Source: Mycobacterium xenopi (lineage in GTDB: Bacteria; Actinomycetota; Actinomycetes; Mycobacteriales; Mycobacteriaceae). From it: 64,000 nt of DNA. Position 1 is the first letter of the stretch. Every line of letters starts with the position of its first letter. A program made the translations under genes and the position numbers. This document shows, one piece after another, positions 50,944-60,747 of the stretch. The notes under the pieces were generated by a model. That model made no database searches. It had not been told where the DNA came from and saw only the letters and a list, made by a program, of their open reading frames with translations. The stretch covers positions 4,650,001 to 4,714,000 of the forward strand of contig NZ_AP022314.1 of the NCBI RefSeq assembly GCF_009936235.1. The letters are read 5' to 3'.

Positions 50944-51059
50944 AAGAAAACTCCTGCTCACGTGTCGTCGCGGACGTTTTTCGTCCCTGGCGTTCGCGGT
51001 GGGTCTAAATACAGGCTATCGCGGGCGACTTATCCAGGATGGTCTGGGCAGGTATCAGC

Positions 51060-52583
51060 TCACTCACAGGAACGATTCAGATGAGCCGCACTCGCCGTTC
51101 GCGGAGTTTGCTCGGTCGGGTTAGGCTCCGGCCGAGGCTGGCTCGATTCGCCCAGCTCGCGTCGCACCGCGTCCAGGGCCGCCCGCAGCGTCGGCATCTC
51201 GCGGTCACGTAATGCGCTGGCCCGCGCCGCGGCCACGGCGTGCTCACGCAGTTCGGTGTCGATCGCTTTCAGCCGCGTGGCGACGCGAGCGTTCTCAAGC
51301 TCGTCCTGCTCGCCCAGCGCGGCGCTCAGCGCGCTTTCGGCGGCCAGCACCCGGGTGGCCACCAGCTGTTCGACCGTCGAACGGAGCCACGAGGTGGCCT
51401 CCCCCACCCAGCGGTCGAGCACCGCGCGGTCGTGCAGCAATCCTCGCGTGCCCACCACCCACACGGTGACCGCAAGCCCGATCGCCACACACGCCACGAC
51501 CCCGGCCGCGGTCAGCCCGGGCGCCAGGTTGGCAAGAAGCCGGCTGACCGTCAGCGCCACCCCCAACCCGAAACCGGCGCCCAGCAACGTCATCAGCCGG
51601 GTCTCCAGCCGTCGCGATGTCAGCGGCGGCGCCGCCACATCGATCCTGGGGGGCTCAGGGGCGGCGGGCAGTTCCACGGCCAGGCCCAACACCGCGACCA
51701 CGTCGGTCAGGTGCCGGCTGCTCCCGTCGTTCACCTCGGCAACCACGTCGCTGAACCGCTCGCGGGCGTAGGTTTCGAACTCCGGTAGCTTGCGGCGGGT
51801 CAGGCCGGCCGCGTCCTCCTGCAGTTCGCTGCGCACCGAGGCGCAGCGATTTCGTGCGAAGTAGGACAGCTGGACGCGGGCCTGCTGGATTTGGCTGCGC
51901 AGCGCGATCGTGCGCTCGGATTTCGACAGCCGTCGCTGCCGCAGCACCGCCGTGCGCTCTTCGCGCAGGGCGGCCACCCGGGCCTGTCGGCCCACCCCCT
52001 CGGCGTCACGCTCATACCGGCCGGCAATCGCCTGCAGCCGAGATTCCCAGGCGCGCAACCGGTTTCGTCGTACCAAGTCCGTATCGGCGAGCTGCTTTTG
52101 GACCTCGGCGACCAAGTCGTCGACACGAGGCTCGCCGGCTTGGGGTGCGGCGGCCACCCCCACCCACGGCACGTTGCGGTAGCGCGTCGCATGCGCGATC
52201 AGCGCGTCGCGGTCGACTGTGATCATGTCGCGCCACTTGTGGTGCACATCGATCTTGGACACTGCCCCGATCACCAGGTCGGTATCGGCGGCCGCCGCAT
52301 CGAGCAGCGCACAGTCGGACGGAGTCAGCGCGGCGGCCGCGGAGACGACGAACACCACCGCCAGCGGGACCTCGCCGGCCGCCAAATCCGCCGACTCGAC
52401 GAACGTGTGCTCGGGCAGCCGCTCGCGCAGCGCCGCCGCCACACCGGTGACGCCCGCCAGCCAGGGGCCGGTCACCAGCACCACCTCGCGGCGCTGCACA
52501 CCCGGCGCCGACAGCCGCGGCCCGATCGCACCGACCAGCGCGTCGACCCTGGCGACCGGATCCTCGTGCGCCGACTCGCTCAC
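51060..52583 (-). CDS. Membrane-associated GTPase/dynamin-like protein, Rv0210-like
   Basis: A 507-residue protein. The N-terminal third looks like a degenerate GTPase (VTGPWLAGVTGVAAALRERL in the P-loop place; VIGAVSKIDV near the specificity loop). The middle is rich in charged helices (ERTIALRSQIQQARVQL) and two transmembrane helices lie near residues 360-410, followed by a coiled, Arg/Ala-rich tail. GTG at 52581-52583 overlaps the stop of the Rv0209-like gene, so the two are co-translated. Dynamin-like tandem GTPase genes often act on membrane remodelling; function here unknown. Confidence 0.78.
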   Translation of the reverse strand: MSESAHEDPVARVDALVGAIGPRLSAPGVQRREVVLVTGPWLAGVTGVAAALRERLPEHTFVESADLAAGEVPLAVVFVVSAAAALTPSDCALLDAAAADTDLVIGAVSKIDVHHKWRDMITVDRDALIAHATRYRNVPWVGVAAAPQAGEPRVDDLVAEVQKQLADTDLVRRNRLRAWESRLQAIAGRYERDAEGVGRQARVAALREERTAVLRQRRLSKSERTIALRSQIQQARVQLSYFARNRCASVRSELQEDAAGLTRRKLPEFETYARERFSDVVAEVNDGSSRHLTDVVAVLGLAVELPAAPEPPRIDVAAPPLTSRRLETRLMTLLGAGFGLGVALTVSRLLANLAPGLTAAGVVACVAIGLAVTVWVVGTRGLLHDRAVLDRWVGEATSWLRSTVEQLVATRVLAAESALSAALGEQDELENARVATRLKAIDTELREHAVAAARASALRDREMPTLRAALDAVRRELGESSQPRPEPNPTEQTPRTASAAHLNRSCE

Positions 52584-53626
52584 GGCGCACCGCCGGCCTG
52601 CGACCACAACCGCAGCGATCCCCGGGCGATGTCCGCGGCGCACCGGCGGTGCAGGCCCGGTCCCGGTCGACGGCTGTGGCGCTGCCATTTCACGGCCCGC
52701 CGCAGCTGGGCCGCCCGGTCGTCGCCCGGCTCGACGTGCAGGCCGGCGGCTTCGATGACGTCGATCGCGGCGGCCATCCGGGCCAGCACGGTGTCGTCGC
52801 GGCGCAAGAAGTCGCCGATCCGCTGGTCGCCGACCGCCATTGCCTGCAGTTCGTCGAACACGTCCAGGACGCGCCGGTAGCGCACCTCAGCGCCCGCCGC
52901 GCCGATGCGCTTGACGACGGTGTCGACGCAACTGGCGCCGCGCAACAGGGCGTGCACCTGCGGCGGGGAGCTGCGCCGGCGCGCCGCGGCGACGGCCAGC
53001 CTGAGGCCGAACAGGTCGAGAGTGCCCACCAGCCGCTGGCGTTCGGCGCGCGGCACGGGGTGCGCGCTGGCGAGAAACGCCTCCGCGGAGCCCAGGTCGG
53101 CGGGGTGAGCAGCCAGCAGCTGCACCGCGGCCCACAGGCTGTCGCGCACCAAACCGTGGACCGCTGTGACGGCCAGCAGTCCGACCATCGGCTCGACCGT
53201 TGCCCCGGCGAGCGCGGACAGGCGCGCGCAGTGGCTGCGCGCCGCCGCGAGCCGCTCGCCGCCCGCCGATCCGAGCAGATCCGCCTTGTTCAGCACCACC
53301 AGTACCGGCTGCCGCGCCGCCGCGACGGCGTCTCGGTCCTCCGGCTTCACCACCTCGGCGACGACGCGGACGCTCACGTCCGCGGCCGCGGATGCGGCAA
53401 GTTCGATTCCCGCACCGGCCAAGGCCCGCGCGACTGTGCGGCGGCCAACCCCGCGACGACCGTCGACAGCCACGCGCAGCGGCGCCGCGATCCGCTGCGC
53501 CATTGCAGTCAGCCGCGGCTCGCCTGCCTCGTCGGCGAATCGCGCCAGCTCATCGACGAAAATCTGGTGCCCCTGGACGTTCATGCCCTGGAATGGTGGC
53601 ATCTGCGCCGCAGCGACGCGAGCCAC
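52580..53626 (-). CDS. GTPase-like protein, Rv0209-like
   Basis: A 348-residue partner of the Rv0210-like protein. It has a degenerate Walker A (DGRRGVGRRTVARAL), and VLVVLNKADLLG is a clear G4 NKxD motif. The remainder is helical without a transmembrane segment. The start as given is GTG at 53624-53626; an ATG 14 codons later (MNVQGHQIFVDEL) is equally possible. It is divergent from trmB across 66 bp. The tandem order Rv0209-Rv0210 next to pckA is as in M. tuberculosis. Confidence 0.76.
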   Translation of the reverse strand: MARVAAAQMPPFQGMNVQGHQIFVDELARFADEAGEPRLTAMAQRIAAPLRVAVDGRRGVGRRTVARALAGAGIELAASAAADVSVRVVAEVVKPEDRDAVAAARQPVLVVLNKADLLGSAGGERLAAARSHCARLSALAGATVEPMVGLLAVTAVHGLVRDSLWAAVQLLAAHPADLGSAEAFLASAHPVPRAERQRLVGTLDLFGLRLAVAAARRRSSPPQVHALLRGASCVDTVVKRIGAAGAEVRYRRVLDVFDELQAMAVGDQRIGDFLRRDDTVLARMAAAIDVIEAAGLHVEPGDDRAAQLRRAVKWQRHSRRPGPGLHRRCAADIARGSLRLWSQAGGAP

Positions 53627-53692
53627 GCACTACCACCCGAAGACAACTGTTGGGTATCAATCTGCACCACACGACGGCTGCACCATGGGTTC

Positions 53693-54487
53693 ATGGGCCA
53701 CCATGGACGAATGCATGCGCAGCACGGGGCAGCGGCGACGTCGCCGGAGCTGCCCGATAGAGATGTGCCTGCGCAGCGCTATCCGCGTGTCACCAGCTTC
53801 CGGTCACGACGTTCAGCACTCTCCGGCGCCCAGCAGCAGACCTGGGAACGGCTATGGCCGGTGTACGGGCGCGACGCCCCCCGCTACAGCCAGGCGCAAT
53901 CGAGTGGCGAGGACGACCAACCACGGCCGCTGCATACCCCGGCCTGGTTCGGACGTCACGCGCCGGTGGTGCTGGAAATCGGTTGCGGCGCAGGAACTTC
54001 GACACTCGAGATGGCGCGGGCTGAGCCCGATGTCGACGTCATCGCGGTGGATGTGTATCGCCGCGGGCTCGCGCAGCTGCTCAGCGCTATGCACCGCGAA
54101 GACGTCGGCAACATCCGGCTGATCCGCGGAGATGCGGTCGACGTCCTCGACCACCTGATCGCGCCGGCTTCGCTGACCGGGGTTCGGGTCTTCTTCCCCG
54201 ACCCGTGGCCCAAGGCTCGCCACCACAAGCGCCGGCTGCTGCAACCAGCTACGGTTGCCCTGATCGCCGACCGGCTGCGACACGGTGGTGTGCTGCACGT
54301 GGCGACCGACCACGCCGGTTACGCCGCGCAGATCGCCGAGGCCGGTGACGGCGAGCCGCGGCTTGCTCGGGTCGACCCTCGCTCCCGGCCACTGGCGATC
54401 TCGGTCGACCGCCCGACCACCAAATACGAAACCAAGGCCCGGCACGCCGGCAGTGCCGTCATCGAATTGGTCTGGGAAAGATGCTGA
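53693..54487 (+). CDS. trmB: tRNA (guanine-N7-)-methyltransferase
   Basis: Forms m7G46 in tRNA variable loops. The 264-residue product has the SAM site EIGCGAGTSTLEMA, VIAVDVYRRGLAQLL, and the TrmB signature FFPDPWPKARHHKRRL, with THxxE-type TTKYETKAR near the C-terminus. ATG at 53693 is supported by the likeness of its MGHHGRMHAQ start to the M. tuberculosis family; an ATG six codons later is an alternative. A longer in-frame reading upstream is antisense to the Rv0209-like gene. Positional match of Rv0208c; overlaps or abuts the NYN gene. Confidence 0.94.
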   Translation: MGHHGRMHAQHGAAATSPELPDRDVPAQRYPRVTSFRSRRSALSGAQQQTWERLWPVYGRDAPRYSQAQSSGEDDQPRPLHTPAWFGRHAPVVLEIGCGAGTSTLEMARAEPDVDVIAVDVYRRGLAQLLSAMHREDVGNIRLIRGDAVDVLDHLIAPASLTGVRVFFPDPWPKARHHKRRLLQPATVALIADRLRHGGVLHVATDHAGYAAQIAEAGDGEPRLARVDPRSRPLAISVDRPTTKYETKARHAGSAVIELVWERC

Positions 54488-54489
54488 CC

Positions 54490-55215
54490 ATGAGCATGAC
54501 ACAAGAAGCGGGCGCGCAAGCACCCGAACCGATCCCGCCGCCCGTGCCGTCGGCCGAGCCGTGCGGGAACGGCGTGGATGGGCTCGCGCCCCCGGTTCGG
54601 CGGGTGCTGCTGGTTTGGGATGCCCCGAACCTCGACATGGGCCTGGGTTCGATCCTGGGTCGCCGCCCCACCGCGCTGGAACGCCCGCGTTTTGACGCGC
54701 TGGGCCGCTGGCTGCTTGCCCGCACCGCCGAACTGGCTGCTAGTCGTCCCGACGTGTCGGTCGAGCCGGAGGCCACCGTCTTCACCAACATCGCCGCGGG
54801 CAGCGCCGACGTGGTTCGTCCCTGGGTGGATGCGTTGCGTAACGTCGGTTTCGCCGTCTTCGCCAAACCAAAGATCGACGACGACAGCGACGTCGACGCC
54901 GATATGCTCGCGCACATCGCGTTACGGTGCCAAGAGGGGCTCGCGGCGCTAATGGTGGCCTCCGCCGACGGTCAGGCCTTCCGGCAACCGCTGGAGGACA
55001 TCGCGCGTGGTGGGGTCCCAGTTCAAGTGCTCGGATTTCGTGAACACGCTAGTTGGGCGCTAGCGTCGGATACCTTGGAGTTCGTCGACCTGGAGGACAT
55101 TGCAGGCGTATTCCGGGAGCCGCTGCCGCGAATCGGCCTGGATTCGCTGCCCGAACAAGGAGCGTGGCTGCAGCCGTTCCGGCCGCTGTCCTCGCTACTG
55201 ACCTCGCGTGAGTGA
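54490..55215 (+). CDS. NYN-domain protein (PIN-like ribonuclease fold), Rv0207c-like
   Basis: A 241-residue protein with VRRVLLVWDAPNLDMGLGSILG, the conserved aspartate-asparagine pair of NYN/LabA-like nuclease domains. Later come DDDSDVDADMLAH, with acidic residues, and ALMVASADGQAFRQPLE, with a third acidic site. ATG at 54490 is preferred: the ggaaag site at 54475-54480 fits it better than the ATG at 54481, which overlaps the trmB stop. Position and family match Rv0207c, beside mmpL3. RNA cleavage is inferred from the fold; target unknown. Confidence 0.86.
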   Translation: MSMTQEAGAQAPEPIPPPVPSAEPCGNGVDGLAPPVRRVLLVWDAPNLDMGLGSILGRRPTALERPRFDALGRWLLARTAELAASRPDVSVEPEATVFTNIAAGSADVVRPWVDALRNVGFAVFAKPKIDDDSDVDADMLAHIALRCQEGLAALMVASADGQAFRQPLEDIARGGVPVQVLGFREHASWALASDTLEFVDLEDIAGVFREPLPRIGLDSLPEQGAWLQPFRPLSSLLTSRE

Positions 55216-55264
55216 CAACTCAAGAGCAATGCGACGGTCGCGACAGATCCAGTAAGGAGATTGC

Positions 55265-57901
55265 GTGTTCGCCTGGTGGGGCCGAACTGTGTACCGCTAC
55301 CGGTTCATCGTAATCGGGGTCATGGTGGCGCTTTGCCTTGCCGGCGGCGTTTTCGGGCTGACCCTCGGCAAGCATGTCACGCAGAGCGGTTTCTACGACG
55401 ACGGCAGCCAGTCGGTGAAGGCTTCTGTCCTGGGCGACCGGGTTTATGGCCGTGACCGCACCAGCCACATCGTGGCGACGTTCACCGCCCCACCAGGCAA
55501 AACCGTCGACGACCCGGCTTGGTCGAAGCAGATCAAGGACCAGCTCAACACCTTCAAAGCGGACCACCCCGACCAGGTGCTGGGCTGGGTCGGGTATCTG
55601 GCGGCACCGAACACCACCGACCCGGTGGTCAAGGGCATGGCGACCGAAGACAAGAAGCACACTTTCGTGTCGATCCCGCTCAAGGGCGACGACGACGACA
55701 CGATCCTCAACAACTACAAGGCGATCGCGCCGGCCCTGCAGAAGCTCGACGGCGGCAAGGTCGAACTCGCCGGCCTCGAACCGGTGGCCAACGCCTTGAC
55801 CGGCACCATCGAAACCGACCAGCGACGGATGGAAGTCCTGGCGCTGCCATTGGTGGCGGTGGTGTTGTTCCTGGTGTTCGGTGGGGTGGTCGCGGCCTGC
55901 CTGCCCGCGATCGTCGGTGGTCTGGCCATCGCCGGTGCGCTGGGCATTATGCGTTTCATCGCGGTTTTCGGGCCGGTGCACTTCTTCGCCCAACCGGTCG
56001 TGACCATGATCGGCCTGGGCATCGCGGTCGACTACGGGTTGTTCGTGGTGAGCCGGTTCCGCGAAGAGATCGCCGAAGGCTACGACAGCGAGGTCGCGGT
56101 GCGCCGCACCATGATGACGGCCGGTCGCACCGTGACGTTTTCGGCCGTGCTGATCGCGGTGTCGGCGGCCAGCATGCTGGTGTTCCCGCAAGGGTTCTTG
56201 AAGTCGTTGACCTACGCGACCATTGCGGCGGTCATGCTCTCGGCGATTTTATCGATCACGATCCTGCCGGCCGTGCTGGGCATCTTGGGCCGTCACGTCG
56301 ACGCGCTGGGCGTGCGCACACTGTTCCGGGTGCCCTTCCTGGCGAATTGGAAGGTGTCGCGGGCATACCTGAACTGGCTCGCCGACCTGCTGCAAAAGAC
56401 GAAGACTCGGGAAGAGGTCGAGCAAGAGTTCTGGGGCAAGCTGGTCAACCGGGTGATGAAGCGACCGCTGCTGTTCGCCGTTCCGATTGTGGTCGCGATG
56501 ATCTTGCTGATCATTCCGCTGTTCAACCTGTCCCTCGGTGGCTTCAGCGAAAAATACCTGCCGCCCAGCAACCCGGTGCGTCAGGCGCAGGAGCATTTCG
56601 ACAAGCTTTTCCCCGGCTACCGCACCGAGCAGCTGACCCTGGTGATCCAGAGCACCAACCACAGCAAGGTCACCGATCAGCAGGTCGCCGATATCCGCAG
56701 CAAGGCACCGCTGAACGGGTTCACCGCCAAGCAGTGGGAGGAACGCCCCTGCCCCAACATTGCGGGAAATCCGTGTGTCGCGGGACCCAATGGCACGACT
56801 CACCCGAAGGACGACTCGGTTCGGGTGATCCAGAACGGCCTGGTGAGTCCCAACGATGCGGCGAAGAAAATCGCCGAGTTGCGCGCCATCACGGCGCCCA
56901 AGGGGCTCAACCTCATGGTCGGCGGTACCCAGGCTCTTGTGCAGGACAGCATTCACGGCATATTCGCCAAGTTGCCGCTGATGCTGGTGATCCTGCTGAC
57001 CACTACCACGCTGTTGATGTTCCTGGCATTCGGCTCGTTGGTGCTGCCGGTCAAAGCGACGGTGATGAGCGCGCTGACACTGGGTTCCACGATGGGCATC
57101 TTGACGTGGATTTTCGTCGACGGGCACTTCTCCAAGTGGCTGAATTTCACCCCGACGCCGCTCACCGCGCCCGTCATCGGGTTGATCATCGCGGTCGTCT
57201 TCGGTTTGTCGACCGACTACGAGGTGTTCCTGGTCTCCCGAATGGTTGAGGCGAGGGAACGCGGGATGTCGACCGCGGAAGCGATCCGGATCGGCACGGC
57301 GACCACCGGCCGCATCATCACCGCCGCCGCGACCGTGCTTGCGGTGGTCGCCGGCTCGTTCGTGTTCTCCGACCTGGTGATGATGAAGTACCTGGCGTTC
57401 GGATTGATGGCGGCGCTGCTGCTGGACGCCACCGTCATCCGGATGTTCCTGGTGCCGTCGGTGATGAAGCTGCTCGGCGACGATTGCTGGTGGGCCCCGC
57501 TGTGGATGAAACGCCTGCAGAACCGCATCGGGCTGGGCGAGATTCACCTGCCCGACGAGCGCAAACTGCCTGTACCGCGCAGCAGGGTAGAGCGTCCTTT
57601 CGTCGAGCGGCGTCCGGCCGCCGCGATGGCCGCGCCCGCCCGCTCGCCGCGTCCGCCGCACGACCCCACCCATCCCGGCGTGGAAGGGACATCACGTCCG
57701 CGGGCAGGCGGTCGGCCCGCGCCCCAGCCGCCGCGCAGCCCCGGCCGTCCGGTGCCAGCACCACCCGGATGCCCGCCGGCGGTGGCGAGCCGTCCGAACC
57801 GCCGACCACCCGCTTGTCGACGCCCCAGAACGCGGCCCCAGCCAACCGGCGGCCCAAGGCATCCCCGCCGCCACACGACCGCGAAATCGAATCGTGGTTA
57901 A
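55265..57901 (+). CDS. mmpL3: Trehalose monomycolate exporter MmpL3 (C-terminal tail out of frame as read)
   Basis: RND-family flippase/exporter of trehalose monomycolate, essential and a major drug target. The GTG at 55265 follows aaggag at 55254-55259. Proton-relay Asp-Tyr pairs are in place: Asp256-Tyr257 (GLGIAVDYGLFVV) and Asp651-Tyr652 (LSTDYEVFLVS). Twelve transmembrane segments and two periplasmic loops are complete to about residue 750. As read, the product is 878 residues and ends in an atypical Arg/Pro-rich tail. The conserved tail, including SAQDLLRREG, lies in another frame further downstream. One lost base at about 57700-57750 would extend the gene to 58296 (about 1010 residues). 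Confidence 0.95.
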   Translation: MFAWWGRTVYRYRFIVIGVMVALCLAGGVFGLTLGKHVTQSGFYDDGSQSVKASVLGDRVYGRDRTSHIVATFTAPPGKTVDDPAWSKQIKDQLNTFKADHPDQVLGWVGYLAAPNTTDPVVKGMATEDKKHTFVSIPLKGDDDDTILNNYKAIAPALQKLDGGKVELAGLEPVANALTGTIETDQRRMEVLALPLVAVVLFLVFGGVVAACLPAIVGGLAIAGALGIMRFIAVFGPVHFFAQPVVTMIGLGIAVDYGLFVVSRFREEIAEGYDSEVAVRRTMMTAGRTVTFSAVLIAVSAASMLVFPQGFLKSLTYATIAAVMLSAILSITILPAVLGILGRHVDALGVRTLFRVPFLANWKVSRAYLNWLADLLQKTKTREEVEQEFWGKLVNRVMKRPLLFAVPIVVAMILLIIPLFNLSLGGFSEKYLPPSNPVRQAQEHFDKLFPGYRTEQLTLVIQSTNHSKVTDQQVADIRSKAPLNGFTAKQWEERPCPNIAGNPCVAGPNGTTHPKDDSVRVIQNGLVSPNDAAKKIAELRAITAPKGLNLMVGGTQALVQDSIHGIFAKLPLMLVILLTTTTLLMFLAFGSLVLPVKATVMSALTLGSTMGILTWIFVDGHFSKWLNFTPTPLTAPVIGLIIAVVFGLSTDYEVFLVSRMVEARERGMSTAEAIRIGTATTGRIITAAATVLAVVAGSFVFSDLVMMKYLAFGLMAALLLDATVIRMFLVPSVMKLLGDDCWWAPLWMKRLQNRIGLGEIHLPDERKLPVPRSRVERPFVERRPAAAMAAPARSPRPPHDPTHPGVEGTSRPRAGGRPAPQPPRSPGRPVPAPPGCPPAVASRPNRRPPACRRPRTRPQPTGGPRHPRRHTTAKSNRG

Positions 57902-58296
57902 GCGAATTGCGCGACGGCTTAGACCTCCCCGACGATCGGCCGCCCCACGACCACGACATGTCCCCACCGCCGCCACGCTCCCGCCACCGGGATCGCGCCG
58001 GTGACCGTCCCGCCGACCGATACGAGGCGGGCGCAGACCCAACACCCAAGCCGTCAGCCGAGCAGACCCGCGCGATGCCCATCCCCGGAAACCAACCCGG
58101 CAGCCAAACTCCAAGCGACGCAGGTGATCCCACCGCCGCCCTCCCGACCCCACCGCCCGAGGACAGCGACTCCGACGTGGCCACCGAGAAGCTCAACTCC
58201 CGCGGCCACAGCGGCAACAACGCCGACCAGACCCGCCAGCGCCGCACCGGCAGCGTCAGCGCACAGGATCTGTTGCGCCGCGAAGGCCGGTTCTAA
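57700..58296 (+). other. Out-of-frame continuation of the MmpL3 cytoplasmic tail
   Basis: In the frame shifted relative to the mmpL3 reading, the sequence PSGASTTRMPAGG..., then EPPTTRLS, QTRAMPIPGN, TAALPTP, ATEKLNSRG and SAQDLLRREGRF stops at 58294-58296. These are tail motifs I recall from MmpL3 of other mycobacteria. The stop overlaps the convergent AI-2E-family gene end by 4 bp, a usual arrangement for the intact gene. This supports one missing base in mmpL3 rather than a true early stop. Confidence 0.75.
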
Positions 58297-59474
58297 CTGC
58301 GGTCTGCGCCACGCTCCGCGGCGTCGCCCTCGTCGGGTCCCGAGCGCGCGTCGACGCTATCCGGTTCGGCGTGGACACGCGTCGTGCCGCCGTCGGCTTG
58401 CGCGGTTTGCGCCTCGGGTACGGGAGTTGATGCGATCAGCACCCGTACCGCGCGATCGACGAATGCAATGGTCGGGACGGCCAGCAGCGCGCCGACGATG
58501 CCCGCCAATATTCCGCCCGTCGAAATGCCCACCACCACCGCCAACGGATGAATTGACACCGCGCGCCCCATCACCAGCGGCTGCAATACATGGCTTTCCA
58601 ACTGGTTCACCGCGATGATCACTCCCAGCGTGATCAACGCGTAAACCCAACCCTTTGCGATCAGCGCGACGACCACCGCCAGGAACCCGCTGACCACCGC
58701 ACCGACCAGCGGGATGAACGCGCCGAGGAAGACCAATGAGGCCAGCGGCAAAGCCAGCGGCACGCTCATGATCGCCAGACCGGTGCCAACTCCAGCCGCG
58801 TCGACCAGGGCCACCAGGAACGTCGCCCGCACGTAACCGATCAGCGACTGGAACCCGGCGATGCCGGCTTTGTGGACCTTTTCGCGCACCTCGCTGGGGA
58901 AGATCTTGACCACGAACTGCCAGATGTTGCGGCCGCCGTACAGGAAGAAGATCAGCGTGAACAGCACCACGAACGCGCCCGTGACGATCTCGGTGACGGT
59001 GGTGGCTGTCGACAGCGCCCCGCTGGTCAGCTTGGCCTGATTCTTTTGCAGCACCTCGGTCATCGTGTTGCCGAGGTTGTTGACTTGATCCCGGCTCAGA
59101 TGCACCGGACCTTCGACCAGCCATTTGCGGGTCGAGTCGATCAGGCGGGTGACCTGGTTGACCAGCCCCGGCAACCCGTCGATGAACTGGCTCACGACGA
59201 ACGCCAGCACGCCGCCGATCGCGGCGAAACCGGTCAGCAACAACAGGAACACCGCCAGCCCGCGGTGGACGCCGTGGCGGTCCAGCCAGTCGACCCCGGG
59301 CAGCAGCAGTGCCGACAGGATCAACGCCAGTGCCAGCGGAACGAAGACCAACTCCAGCCGCTTGATCAGCCACAGCACTGCCACCAGGGCCGCGAATAGA
59401 ACTAGAAGTCGCCACGACCATGCCGCGGCCTTGCGCACCAGCGGGTGAACGGATTCGTCTTCCAGGACCGACAT
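58293..59474 (-). CDS. AI-2E transporter family (PerM/YdiK-like) membrane protein, Rv0205-like
   Basis: A 393-residue membrane protein with the UPF0118/AI-2E exporter layout. Four N-terminal helices (LLVLFAALVAVLWLI and following) precede a soluble stretch around residues 100-150 and a C-terminal helix bundle. GAFIPLVGAVVSGFLAV and HVLQPLVMGRAVSIHPLAV are family motifs. It ends in an acidic, Asp/Ser-rich cytoplasmic tail. The start ATG is at 59472-59474. Substrate in mycobacteria unknown. Neighbour of mmpL3 as in M. tuberculosis. Confidence 0.87.
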   Translation of the reverse strand: MSVLEDESVHPLVRKAAAWSWRLLVLFAALVAVLWLIKRLELVFVPLALALILSALLLPGVDWLDRHGVHRGLAVFLLLLTGFAAIGGVLAFVVSQFIDGLPGLVNQVTRLIDSTRKWLVEGPVHLSRDQVNNLGNTMTEVLQKNQAKLTSGALSTATTVTEIVTGAFVVLFTLIFFLYGGRNIWQFVVKIFPSEVREKVHKAGIAGFQSLIGYVRATFLVALVDAAGVGTGLAIMSVPLALPLASLVFLGAFIPLVGAVVSGFLAVVVALIAKGWVYALITLGVIIAVNQLESHVLQPLVMGRAVSIHPLAVVVGISTGGILAGIVGALLAVPTIAFVDRAVRVLIASTPVPEAQTAQADGGTTRVHAEPDSVDARSGPDEGDAAERGADRS

Positions 59475-59590
59475 CCCGGTAGCGTATCCGGCTCAGCGAC
59501 GCTCAAACGGCCACGATCTGCGCTGGCGGCGACACGTCGGCGAAGCTAAGCGCCGCCGACGGCGCGATCTGCACCGCTACCCTAAAGCAC

Positions 59591-60729
59591 GTGTCGGATG
59601 ACGCGCCGGCCGGCAACCTTCGCCAGCAGCAGGAAGAGCCTGTTCGCGGCAAGTACTGGTGGATCCGGTGGGTCATTCTCGCGATCGTGGCGATCGTGCT
59701 CGCGATCGAGGTGGCGCTGGTCTGGGATCAGTTGGCCAAGGCCTGGAAGAGCCTGCTGTCGGCCAAGTGGTGGTGGCTGGTCGCCGCGGTGCTGGCAGCC
59801 GGCGCGTCGATGCACAGCTTCGCCCAGATCCAGCGCACACTGCTGAAATCGGCTGGCGTGCGGGTCAAGCAATGGCGGTCGGAAGCCGCCTACTACGCCG
59901 CCAACTCGCTGAGCACCACGCTTCCGGGCGGTCCCGTCCTGTCTGCGACATTTCTCCTTCGGCAACAACGGATTTGGGGTGCCTCGACGCTGGTCGCGTC
60001 GTGGCAGCTGGTGATGTCGGGGGTGTTGCAGGCGGTTGGACTGGCACTGCTTGGCCTGGGTGGCGCATTTTTCCTGGGCGCCAAGAACAACCCGTTTTCG
60101 CTGCTGTTCACCATCGGTGGTTTCGTCGCGCTTCTGCTGCTCGGTCAGGCGGTGGCCTCGCGGCCGGAGTTGATCGATGGCATCGGAGCGCGTGTGCTCT
60201 CCTGGGTTAACTCGCTGCGGGGCAAGCCCGCCGACACCGGGCTGGAGAAGTGGCGCGAAACGTTGACGCAGCTTGAAGCGGTCAGCCTGAGCCGGCGCGA
60301 CCTCGGTGTGGCGTTTAGCTGGTCACTTTTCAACTGGATCGCCGACGTCGCCTGCCTCGGCTTCGCCGCATACGCGGCGGCGACAAGGCGTCGCTGGCGG
60401 GCTTGACGGTCGCCTACGCCGCCGCCCGGGCGGTCGGCACGATTCCGCTGATGCCTGGCGGCTTGCTGGTTGTCGAGGCGGTGCTGGTGCCTGGCCTGGT
60501 GTCCAGCGGCATGTCGCTGCCGGACGCCATCTCGGCGATGTTGGTCTACCGGGTGATCAGCTGGTTGCTCATCGCCGCTATCGGCTGGGTGGTGTTTTTC
60601 TTCATGTTCCGCACCGAGAACGAAGTCGACCCCGACGCCGTTGACGTTGGCGTCGACGGGTCGAGCAGCGACGAAAACCTGCCGCAGCCCGACCCGCCCG
60701 GCGACCGGCGCAGTTCTTCGGACAGTTAG
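59591..60729 (+). pseudogene. UPF0104/YbhN-like membrane protein gene (Rv0204c-like), frameshifted as read
   Basis: GTG at 59591 (MSDDAPAGNLRQQQ) begins a lysylphosphatidylglycerol-synthase-type transmembrane family protein of about 380 residues. Several helices and YYAANSLSTTLPGG in the middle are conserved. The first frame stops after CLGFAAYAA plus an unrelated tail (stop 60404-60406). The conserved continuation GDKASLAGLTVAYAAARAVG, then TIPLMPGGLLVVEAVL, is in the next frame and stops at 60729. One lost base in 60374-60382 (gcggcggcga run) restores the gene. It could be a real mutation or an assembly error. Confidence 0.76.
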
Positions 60730-60747
60730 CGGCGGCGCCGTCAGCGC

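Noticed and set aside
55220..57673. Long minus-strand open frames opposite mmpL3
   Set aside because: High-GC shadow frames rich in Arg, His, Gly and Gln; the plus-strand MmpL3 has clear family motifs.
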